Shown here piece after piece: positions 1-4,813 of a stretch of 5,474 nucleotides of DNA. Origin of the DNA: an uncultured Bacteroidales bacterium (GTDB lineage Bacteria; Bacteroidota; Bacteroidia; Bacteroidales; UBA932); the NCBI GenBank assembly GCA_946406095.1, contig CAMJJO010000120.1, forward strand, positions 1-5,474, in the 5' to 3' direction. Position numbers and translations under genes: made by a program. How positions within the stretch are numbered: position 1 is the stretch's first letter; each line of letters begins with the position of its first letter. The notes under the pieces are model-generated. The model was not told where the DNA came from, made no database searches, and worked only from the letters and a program-made list of their open reading frames with translations.

Positions 1-1032
1 TCATTTATTGTCTCCATTAATCAGGTTTACTACCACTTTTACCATGATGTCCATTTCGTCTGTCTTGCTTTCAGCAATCATCAAGGTGAGTGCGACCAAT
101 GCATTATCCGCTATACGTTTATGCCCATCAGGAGCATATAGGATGCGGTTATTTTCCATGAACCAAAGGAAGAGGGTAGCAGCGATACGTTTGTTACCGT
201 CCGTGAAAGAATGGTTCTTGACAACAAGATATAGCAGCATCGCCGCCTTCTCTTCAACCGAAGGGTACAAGTCTTTGCCGTCCCAGGTTTGGTAAATCTG
301 TCCAATTGAACTATGAAAAGACTGGTCTTTTTCGTGAGCAAAAAGGTCGCTTTCGCCGAACTTAGTTTTGAGGCCACGAATGACATCCATCGCGTTTTCA
401 TATGTCGCGCGAAAGTATTCTTTGCTCGTCGATCGAATCATTAAGTTCTGGTAGTCATAACGATCCAGAGTATCCAGGGCGTAAGTATAATCCTTGACGA
501 CATCAAAAATGGAATGTATCTGGTCGTCGGCTGGAGAGTTCAGATATCCCATCGTCCTGCCCATTACATCCACAAGTGCCTTGAGATCATCATATTTCTG
601 CTGGACCAAGTCGTTCTTGATCGCATAGCCTTTGATGAGATATTCCTTGAGGACAGAGTTCGCCCAGATACGGAACTGGGTGCCTCGCTTGGACTTGACC
701 CGGTAGCCTACGGAGATGATTACGTCGAGATTATAGAAGACTACGTCTCGAGTCTGCGTTTTGCCGGGAATCGCTCCGTGTTGAGTGGTTGTCCGGAATT
801 TCCGGATAACCACCTCACGAATCAATTCACCTTCCCTAAAGATATTTGAAATGTGCTCGCTGATAGTTCTTTTATCTTTATCGAACAGCAAGGACATTTG
901 AGCCTGTGTAAGCCAAACGGTTTCGTTTTCAAGTTTGACATCAATTTTGGTGCTGCCGTCTGCAGTTTCATAAAGGATAATCTCGCCTTTGGAAGGAGTG
1001 ATTTGCTGCTCCTGATTTGTATGTGTTGCCAT
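1..1032 (-). CDS. RhuM family protein with C-terminal Doc-like Fic domain
   Basis: The N-terminal part, from the GEIILYET and VWLTQAQMSLLF segments through VGYRVKSKRGTQFRIWA, is the RhuM (virulence_RhuM) signature. The C-terminal part carries the Fic/Doc core motif HSFTDGNKR, with catalytic-type His, acidic Asp, Asn and Arg, followed by a hydrophobic helix. Fic proteins transfer AMP or phosphate from nucleotides to protein targets; the DGNKR variant resembles the Doc toxin branch. No classical (S/T)xxxE(G/N) inhibitory helix was found. The frame is open back to an ATG at 1086, but the ATG at 1032 (343 residues) is preferred: RhuM proteins usually begin shortly before the GEIILY segment, and the extra 18 codons overlap a plus-strand promoter match and ORF. 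The TGA stop is at window position 1, so the gene is complete. RhuM genes often occur as cargo in type I restriction-modification loci and mobile islands, but such partners would lie outside this window. Family assignment is confident; substrate and biological role are unknown. Confidence 0.9.
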   Translation of the reverse strand: MATHTNQEQQITPSKGEIILYETADGSTKIDVKLENETVWLTQAQMSLLFDKDKRTISEHISNIFREGELIREVVIRKFRTTTQHGAIPGKTQTRDVVFYNLDVIISVGYRVKSKRGTQFRIWANSVLKEYLIKGYAIKNDLVQQKYDDLKALVDVMGRTMGYLNSPADDQIHSIFDVVKDYTYALDTLDRYDYQNLMIRSTSKEYFRATYENAMDVIRGLKTKFGESDLFAHEKDQSFHSSIGQIYQTWDGKDLYPSVEEKAAMLLYLVVKNHSFTDGNKRIAATLFLWFMENNRILYAPDGHKRIADNALVALTLMIAESKTDEMDIMVKVVVNLINGDNK

Positions 1033-1047
1033 ATAGTTGTATATTTG
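1016..1047 (+). promoter_or_regulatory. Candidate Bacteroidota sigma-ABfr promoter (TTTG-N20-TATATTTG)
   Basis: TTTG at 1016-1019 and TATATTTG at 1040-1047 are separated by 20 bp. This matches the Bacteroides -33/-7 consensus (TTTG, about 19-21 bp, TAnnTTTG). It points right, towards the 78-codon ORF starting at 1052, and overlaps the first codons of the RhuM-Fic gene on the other strand. Initiation would fall at or just after the GTG at 1052, giving a leaderless message or favouring a later start such as the GTG at 1076. This is a motif match only. Confidence 0.4.
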
Positions 1048-1051
1048 AATT

Positions 1052-1288
1052 GTGGAAAGATTGAGTGTTATAACGGTGCCCGCCATCGATTTGGATGGGA
1101 ACTACCATACCGCTTTCACGGTATTCGATGACATCTCTGAGGACTTACGGTCCTCGGCCGGATGGACATTGCGTGACGCCATCGAGTACTACGCCCGTAG
1201 ATACGGGGTAGAGAAGGGCGCAATCAAGCTTATACGTCCTTTCGTCCCACAGGAAAAACACTTGCGGGATCTCGGAGAACGAGTATGA
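1052..1288 (+). CDS. Hypothetical protein, 78 codons, possibly a frameshifted gene
   Basis: This is an unrecognised ORF with a GTG start, divergent from the RhuM-Fic gene with 19 bp between starts. The translation has ordinary soluble-protein composition, for example the acidic segment VFDDISEDLRSS, an aromatic helix-like WTLRDAIEYYARRYGVEKGA, and IKLIRPFVPQEK. No known domain or catalytic motif was identified. A consensus-like promoter lies directly upstream. The TGA at 1286-1288 can be bypassed by a +1 shift near 1283. The next frame is then open to the TGA at 1407-1409 with protein-like sequence (EYEGTGLEQRIISGP, then IGWVGYFVHITRYYAPF). The region may therefore be a longer gene of roughly 118 codons broken by one inserted base. 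Alternatively it may be chance coding opposite a minus-strand leader; the minus strand is also open at 1145-1366. Confidence is low to moderate. Confidence 0.35.
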   Translation: MERLSVITVPAIDLDGNYHTAFTVFDDISEDLRSSAGWTLRDAIEYYARRYGVEKGAIKLIRPFVPQEKHLRDLGERV

Positions 1289-1530
1289 GGGTACGGGGTT
1301 GGAGCAACGGATAATCTCAGGTCCAAGAGCCCGCACCATTGGATGGGTCGGGTACTTTGTCCACATAACACGTTATTATGCTCCGTTTGATCGAGGACGG
1401 AAAACCTGAGATTTTTCAATTGCAAATATATATATTTATTCCGCCGAATAAACAGTATTTACAATCAAAAACAATGTGCATTGAAAGACTTTGCAGCCAA
1501 TCATCGCGCTCAACGGGTTCTTCATACATT
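1289..1530. other. Gap without a supported gene; AT-rich, with small inverted repeats
   Basis: No complete gene is supported here. The left part (to 1409) is open in the frame that continues the 78-codon ORF after a +1 shift. AATCTCAGGT at 1313-1322 recurs as a perfect 10-bp inverted copy, ACCTGAGATT, at 1404-1413. A smaller palindrome, ATAAC-AC-GTTAT, lies at 1365-1376. From about 1411 to 1475 the DNA is strongly AT-rich. A 29-codon minus-strand ORF (beginning MKNPLSAMIG) can be read just left of 1525, but nothing supports its expression. No tRNA or other RNA gene was recognised. Confidence 0.5.
1423..1430 (-). promoter_or_regulatory. Possible leftward -7 box TATATTTG
   Basis: On the minus strand this reads TATATTTG, matching the Bacteroidota TAnnTTTG -7 box, in an AT-rich stretch. 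The -33 position has only TTTA (1449-1452, 18-bp spacer), so the match is partial. If real, it would fire leftward towards the RhuM-Fic gene and give a leader of roughly 380 nt. The AT richness makes a chance match likely. Confidence 0.2.
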
Positions 1531-1755
1531 CTACCGGTTTTTCTTTATCGTCAACGAGATGGATTGCTGGCCGTTTTCCTCCTCCTTTTTACCGGAAGAT
1601 GTCAAGGTGTAGCCTTCTGCTGCGGAGAACAAGTCATTGTAATCCGTTTCGTTAATAAATCCACCTATAAACTTTATGCTGCCGCTTCCAGACAATGTGA
1701 TATGACTGCCGGGAGGGTCATTTGAAAGATAAATTGGACGTTTTAAATCTTTCAT
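1531..1755 (-). CDS. Small hypothetical protein, 74 residues
   Basis: No family was recognised. The translation begins MKDLKRPIYLSNDPPGSH. It has a glycine/serine-rich beta-like centre (GSGSIKFIGGFINETDYNDLF), a charged KKEEENGQQ segment, and a basic end SLTIKKNR before a TAG stop. There is no signal peptide, membrane segment or cysteine motif. Codon use looks natural but more AT-rich than in the genes right of 2018. The start is an ATG at 1755; reading further upstream in frame meets a stop within the repeat array without passing another ATG. The first palindrome of the array ends one base before this ATG, so a transcript reaching it would carry the hairpin directly over the start codon. The gene is co-oriented with the TerB-DnaJ gene to its right but separated from it by 262 bp. 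A remnant of a larger mobile-element gene is also possible. Confidence 0.45.
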   Translation of the reverse strand: MKDLKRPIYLSNDPPGSHITLSGSGSIKFIGGFINETDYNDLFSAAEGYTLTSSGKKEEENGQQSISLTIKKNR

Positions 1756-1756
1756 G

Positions 1757-1790
1757 ACCTGTAGAGAAAAACGGCATTTTCTATACAGGT
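1757..1790. repeat. Palindrome unit 1 (14-6-14 bp)
   Basis: ACCTGTAGAGAAAA at 1757-1770 pairs with TTTTCTATACAGGT at 1777-1790 across a 6-base centre (ACGGCA); 13 of 14 positions match. It abuts the ATG (1755) of the 74-residue minus-strand ORF with one base between. Confidence 0.85.
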
Positions 1791-1808
1791 ACCCCCTTTT
1801 TACCCCCT

Positions 1809-1843
1809 ACCCGTCAAGGTTTTCCGGCATAACCTCTACGGGT
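1809..1843. repeat. Palindrome unit 2 (13-9-13 bp), covarying copy
   Basis: ACCCGTCAAGGTT at 1809-1821 pairs with AACCTCTACGGGT at 1831-1843 across a 9-base centre; 11 of 13 positions match. Relative to the outer units it carries paired changes in both arms. On the plus strand a run of six T follows at 1850-1855, seven bases after the stem, too far for a convincing intrinsic terminator. Confidence 0.75.
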
Positions 1844-1860
1844 CGGCCATTTTTTGCCCT

Positions 1861-1895
1861 ACCTGTAGAGAAAAAAACCGAAAAACTCTACAGGT
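1861..1895. repeat. Palindrome unit 3 (10-15-10 bp)
   Basis: ACCTGTAGAG at 1861-1870 pairs perfectly with CTCTACAGGT at 1886-1895 around a 15-base A-rich centre. The left arm plus the following four A residues is identical to the 14-base left arm of unit 1. Confidence 0.85.
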
Positions 1896-2017
1896 CTCTA
1901 ACTAACGACTGGACCGGCCTCCGCCGTTCGCCGACGAGGTGCTCATTCCCTTTCTAGTGCTGTTGACCAAACGGAGGAAGGTTTGAAATACTGCAGAAGA
2001 GGCAGTTAAATTACAAT
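1896..2017. other. Intergenic gap downstream of the TerB-DnaJ gene
   Basis: No gene is supported. On the minus strand, just after the TerB-DnaJ stop, a weak hairpin (ACTGC/GCAGT, arms 1990-1994 and 2002-2006, 7-base loop) is followed by an imperfect T-rich stretch. It could be a poor terminator but is not convincing. The rest is GC-rich, and no further copy of the palindromic unit is seen here. Confidence 0.4.
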
Positions 2018-2788
2018 TTATTTGATTCCACGCTGTTTCTTGATAGTCTCATACGCCTCCTGGATCTTTCGGAATTTCTCTTCGGCAGCCTTCTGCACGT
2101 CCGGGCCGAGGGATGCCACCTTGTCCGGGTGGTTCTTCATCGCCATGCGCCTGTAGGCCGCCTTCACCTCATCGTCCGTGGCCGACGGGGAAATCTCCAG
2201 CACTGCATAGGCGGAGGTCGTATCCCTGTAGTACATCGCGATGACCGAGGCCGCGTCGGAGGCGTTCAGCCGTATGGCGGAGGCTATCGCTTCGAGGACG
2301 CTCTTCTCGCTGGCGCTGAAGTCCCCGTCCGCGTTCGCTATACCCGCGAGGTAATGGAAGAGTTGGAGGCGCTGGGAGTAGTTCATATTGGCGGCTATCT
2401 GCCCGCCGACAGAGTAGACGTTTACCTCCTGCAAGGATAGGCCGGAGAGGATGCGCATGGCTTCGCTCACGGCCGCCTCGCCGAAGTTCTGCCGGACGAA
2501 TGCCTTCACGTAGTCCAGTTCCGCCTGGAGTGTCTTCCCGTCGGCGCGTATCACCGCGGACGAGAGCACCAGAAGGCTCACGAGGAAGCTGTTCCGCTGC
2601 TCCGAGGCGCCGTAGCCGCCACGGTAGCTACCACCCTGCGCCCCGCCAGGCGCCGCTCCTCCGCTGATCTGGTGCGCCGCTTCGACGGCCCCCTCGATTA
2701 CGCTCCCGGCAATCACGCCCAGCAGTGCGCCGATGGGCCCGAAGGCGACCCATCCCAGGAGTCCTGCTATCCATTTCGCTGTTCCCAT
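2018..2788 (-). CDS. TerB-like and DnaJ-domain co-chaperone (DjlA-type), 256 residues
   Basis: The N-terminus (about residues 8-33) is a small-residue hydrophobic segment with a glycine-zipper look (GLLGWVAFGPIGALLG). It probably inserts in or associates with the membrane. A glycine-rich linker follows at about 43-60. Residues about 65-180 form a TerB-like helical domain with paired acidic turns, RADGKTLQAELD and NADGDFSASEK. Residues about 192-252 are a J domain with the invariant HPD at 220-222 and the helix IV-like FRKIQEAYETIKK. J domains stimulate the Hsp70 (DnaK) ATPase. The TerB-then-J order is that of DjlA-like proteins, so the product probably recruits DnaK to a membrane-linked task. 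The ATG at 2788 gives the complete hydrophobic N-terminus and is well placed. It is transcribed away from the exonuclease cluster and shares a 66-bp intergenic region containing a palindrome at 2792-2806. Domain call is confident; client and physiological role are unknown. Confidence 0.92.
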   Translation of the reverse strand: MGTAKWIAGLLGWVAFGPIGALLGVIAGSVIEGAVEAAHQISGGAAPGGAQGGSYRGGYGASEQRNSFLVSLLVLSSAVIRADGKTLQAELDYVKAFVRQNFGEAAVSEAMRILSGLSLQEVNVYSVGGQIAANMNYSQRLQLFHYLAGIANADGDFSASEKSVLEAIASAIRLNASDAASVIAMYYRDTTSAYAVLEISPSATDDEVKAAYRRMAMKNHPDKVASLGPDVQKAAEEKFRKIQEAYETIKKQRGIK

Positions 2789-2791
2789 ACC

Positions 2792-2806
2792 GTGCTAAGT
2801 TAGCAC
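2792..2806. promoter_or_regulatory. Perfect 15-bp palindrome GTGCTAA-G-TTAGCAC (possible operator)
   Basis: Two 7-bp arms flank a single central base, three bases before the ATG of the TerB-DnaJ gene. The arms equal the cores of CIRCE half-sites (TTAGCACTC-N9-GAGTGCTAA, the HrcA operator), but they are back to back and in reversed order, so this is not a normal CIRCE. On the plus strand it is followed by TTTTTT, which looks terminator-like, but no plus-strand transcript is expected to arrive there. An operator or a translation-affecting hairpin for the TerB-DnaJ mRNA is more plausible. The palindrome is certain; its function is inferred. Confidence 0.45.
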
Positions 2807-2826
2807 TTTTTTGGCAAATGGTTTCG

Positions 2827-2834
2827 TATATTTG
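2827..2834 (+). promoter_or_regulatory. -7 box TATATTTG for the exonuclease-lipoprotein-dtd cluster
   Basis: TATATTTG matches the Bacteroidota TAnnTTTG -7 box and lies 20 bp before the TTG start at 2855, so initiation around 2840 would leave a short leader. No TTTG is found at the ideal -33 distance; the nearest T-rich DNA is 2807-2813, with a spacer of about 13-16 bp. This is the only good promoter candidate upstream of the three tightly linked plus-strand genes. Confidence 0.5.
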
Positions 2835-2854
2835 TACTGTCAATCTTTAAAGCC

Positions 2855-3349
2855 TTGAAAGATTTCGCAGCAATTGACTTCGAGACGGCCAACGAGCAGC
2901 CCAGCAGCGTCTGCAGCGTGGGCGTGGTGATCGTACGTGGAGGGCAGATTGTGGACTCCTTCTACAGCCTCATCCATCCCGAGCCTGAGTACTACCAGTG
3001 GTTCTGCCGGCAGGTGCACGGCCTGGGGCCGGAGGACACTGACGATGCACCAGTGTTCCCCTACGTATGGGAGAAGATAGCGCCCAGGATCGATGGGCTG
3101 CCGCTTGTGGCACACAACGCCCGCTTCGACGAAGGATGCCTGAAAGCTGCTTTCCAAGTATATCAGATGGACTATCCGGACTACATTTTCTTCGACACCT
3201 TAACCGCATCAAGGAGGCATTTCGGCAGAAGCATCCCGAATCACCAGCTCCAGACGGTAGCCGCCGTCTGCGGCTACGAACTCACAAATCACCACCATGC
3301 ACTTACGGATGCCGAAGCTTGTGCGTATATTGCAATGTCAATCCTATAA
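2855..3349 (+). CDS. DnaQ-like DEDDh 3'-5' exonuclease, 164 residues
   Basis: This is a stand-alone exonuclease domain of the DnaQ / DNA polymerase III epsilon type. Exo I is AAIDFETAN with metal ligands Asp8 and Glu10. Exo II is VAHNARFDEGCL with Asp92. Exo III is HHALTDAEAC with His147 and Asp152, the DEDDh arrangement. It should remove nucleotides from 3' ends of DNA or RNA with two metal ions. The length is just the catalytic domain, with no BRCT or polymerase region, so it is not a replicative epsilon subunit that can be named as dnaQ. The start is TTG: no in-frame ATG precedes it after the -7 box, and family members usually begin within a few residues of the FAAIDFET strand. The next gene starts 3 nt after the TAA, implying co-transcription. 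The substrate is unknown. Confidence 0.9.
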   Translation: MKDFAAIDFETANEQPSSVCSVGVVIVRGGQIVDSFYSLIHPEPEYYQWFCRQVHGLGPEDTDDAPVFPYVWEKIAPRIDGLPLVAHNARFDEGCLKAAFQVYQMDYPDYIFFDTLTASRRHFGRSIPNHQLQTVAAVCGYELTNHHHALTDAEACAYIAMSIL

Positions 3350-3352
3350 TAT

Positions 3353-4813
3353 ATGAAAAAGCTCATCATTGCCCTGACCACTCTGCTGCTCCTGGCGTCG
3401 TGCGGCGACAGGACCTCCCCCGTGAACTACAAGATATGGTACAATTGGCCGGAGAGGTTCCTTCCGGACTTCTCTACCCTCGGAGAGCCTGACGTCCAGG
3501 GCGTAAAGCGCAACCTCGACCTGCTGGACATAGTGGACACCATCAACCACTACGCCGCACTGTTCGAGACCACGCTGAAGGTCGGGAAGACCGAGGAATA
3601 CACCTTCAACGTCACCACTGACGACGGTTCCCGTTTCTACATCGACGGGGAACTGATGATAGAAAACGACGGTGCGCACCGCCCAATACAGAAGTTCTGC
3701 ACCAAGACCCTGGAAAAGGGCAGGCACGAGCTCAGGCTGGAGTTCTTCGACTACGACAAACTGCAGACGCTGGAGTTCCTGTACTCCACCCCCACCATCG
3801 CGGAGCGACGGTTCAACGACAATATAGAGAAGGAGCAGGACAGGCTCACCAGCAGGAAGGGCTTCGTAAAACCCCAGGTGAAGGAGGCGTGGAAGCGCTT
3901 CGCGGCCTGGAAGGGAGATGACGAGGTGCTGGTCTTCCCCTTGCTCACCGACATCCACTCCAACAACAATTTCCAGTATAAGCACATAGTTTATGCCTCA
4001 GTCGCCGGCAAGATGTTCGGCGCCGACTTCATGGCCCTCCTGGGCGACATAGGCCTCAACTCCATCCCCACGACCCTCGACAAAAAAGAGGCCAAGAAGA
4101 TGATAGACAATACCTTGGCGCAGATGTACAAGTGGGATGGGATGTGGATCTTCGCCCCCGGCAACCACGACTGGGACGGTGGTGAAGGCGAGTGGCTCAC
4201 GGAGGAGTATCTGACCGACACCTTCCAGCGCCCCTGGGAGAGCAGGGCGGGCGGCAACCTCCACCTCACCGGCAAGACCTATGGCTGGTACGACATCCCC
4301 GGAAAGGGATTCCGCATCATCTTCCTCAACAGCTGCTGCACCCGCACGCTCGGCGGCACCTACTATCTGGTGGATGAGGAAGAGGAGAACTGGCTGAAGG
4401 AGACGCTGGAGGCTACCCCTGCGGAAATGCACGTGATTGTGCTGGCGCACTTCATGCCCGACCCTATGGGCCGCTGGCAGACTAATATGAACCTCAACTA
4501 CCTGAAGGAGAACAACGCCCGCGTGATGAAGGTCCTTTCGGATTATGCCGCCAAGGGCACTCTCGTGGGGATGTTCACCGGCGACAGCCATGTGAACGAC
4601 TATGACCGCAACGCTGGCGTAAACTACTATATCTCACAAGGTTACGGATGGAACGGGCCCGAAATGCTTCTCCCCACCAACAAGCACGCATACTTCGACT
4701 ACCGCCAGTGCCTATGCATCGACGTGGTGGCCGTCAAGCCTGCCAAGCGTGAGGTACATACCTTCCGCATCGGCGCCGGAGGTGAAGAATACGACTATAG
4801 CTTCGGGTACTGA
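3353..4813 (+). CDS. PA14-domain metallophosphoesterase lipoprotein, 486 residues
   Basis: The signal peptide MKKLIIALTTLLLLASC ends in a lipobox (LASC, lipidated Cys17), so the mature protein is membrane-anchored outside the cytoplasm. No obvious acidic surface-export signal follows the Cys, so periplasmic or surface location is open. Residues about 25-148 resemble a PA14 domain, with the hallmark TTDDGSRFYIDGELMIEND, usually a carbohydrate-binding module. Residues about 192-440 are a calcineurin-like metallophosphoesterase: TDIH (Asp200, His202), LLGD (Asp232), GNHD (Asn271, His272), LAHFMP (His366) and TGDSH (His413). The last motif is GDSH rather than the common GHxH, so one metal-ligand His is replaced by Asp411, as in some PhoD-like enzymes. 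It probably hydrolyses a phosphate ester on a glycan, nucleotide or lipid; the substrate is not predictable. It starts 3 nt after the exonuclease and its TGA overlaps the dtd start. Confidence 0.9.
   Translation: MKKLIIALTTLLLLASCGDRTSPVNYKIWYNWPERFLPDFSTLGEPDVQGVKRNLDLLDIVDTINHYAALFETTLKVGKTEEYTFNVTTDDGSRFYIDGELMIENDGAHRPIQKFCTKTLEKGRHELRLEFFDYDKLQTLEFLYSTPTIAERRFNDNIEKEQDRLTSRKGFVKPQVKEAWKRFAAWKGDDEVLVFPLLTDIHSNNNFQYKHIVYASVAGKMFGADFMALLGDIGLNSIPTTLDKKEAKKMIDNTLAQMYKWDGMWIFAPGNHDWDGGEGEWLTEEYLTDTFQRPWESRAGGNLHLTGKTYGWYDIPGKGFRIIFLNSCCTRTLGGTYYLVDEEEENWLKETLEATPAEMHVIVLAHFMPDPMGRWQTNMNLNYLKENNARVMKVLSDYAAKGTLVGMFTGDSHVNDYDRNAGVNYYISQGYGWNGPEMLLPTNKHAYFDYRQCLCIDVVAVKPAKREVHTFRIGAGGEEYDYSFGY

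Larger units (their letters stand above)
1757..1895. repeat. Array of three related palindromes, 52-53 bp period
   Basis: Three imperfect palindromes of 34, 35 and 35 bp (1757-1790, 1809-1843, 1861-1895) are separated by 18-bp and 17-bp spacers. All arms derive from ACCTGTAGAG and its complement CTCTACAGGT. The spacers are also related: each has a T-run flanked by C-rich DNA and ends in CCCT. The repeats are therefore tandem copies of one unit of about 52 bp, not independent hairpins. The middle unit has changed in both arms together (ACCCGT with ACGGGT, AGGTT with AACCT), which keeps pairing. No T-tract sits directly after a stem to make a standard terminator, and the spacers are too similar and too short for a CRISPR. 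Candidate roles are tyrosine-recombinase sites, REP/MITE-like palindromes, or structured RNA ahead of the 74-residue ORF. Confidence 0.8.

Noticed and set aside
514..849. Plus-strand ORF of 111 codons within 1-1032
   Set aside because: It lies wholly antisense to the RhuM-Fic gene, whose translation is clearly a known family; its own product has no recognisable features.
1290..1380. tRNA-like sequence
   Set aside because: No T-loop or acceptor-stem pairing consistent with a tRNA could be found.
1145..1425. Minus-strand ORFs of 73 and 78 codons opposite the 1052-1288 ORF
   Set aside because: They are rich in Cys, Ser, Pro and Arg in a way typical of antisense reading, and no motif supports them. 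They were kept in mind only as an alternative to the plus-strand ORF.
1378..1725. Plus-strand ORF of 115 codons
   Set aside because: It runs through AT-rich non-coding DNA and opposite the 74-residue minus-strand ORF. Its translation is low-complexity and unlike a protein family.
1757..1895. CRISPR array
   Set aside because: There are only three units, the repeats are themselves palindromic and diverged, the spacers are 17-18 bp and related to each other, and no cas gene is present.
1757..1895. Intrinsic terminators formed by the palindromes
   Set aside because: No stem is directly followed by a T-tract on either strand; the six T after unit 2 begin seven bases beyond the stem.
1754..1957. 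Plus-strand ORF of 67 codons across the palindromic array
   Set aside because: Its open frame follows from the repeats and its product is a basic string without a domain; the structure is better described as a repeat array.
3344..3985. Long minus-strand ORF of 213 codons
   Set aside because: It is antisense to the PA14-metallophosphoesterase gene; open antisense frames are expected in GC-rich coding DNA and the translation is Val/Leu/Glu-rich without motifs.
3998..4591. Minus-strand ORF of 197 codons
   Set aside because: It is also antisense to the phosphoesterase domain, whose catalytic motifs fix the true frame.
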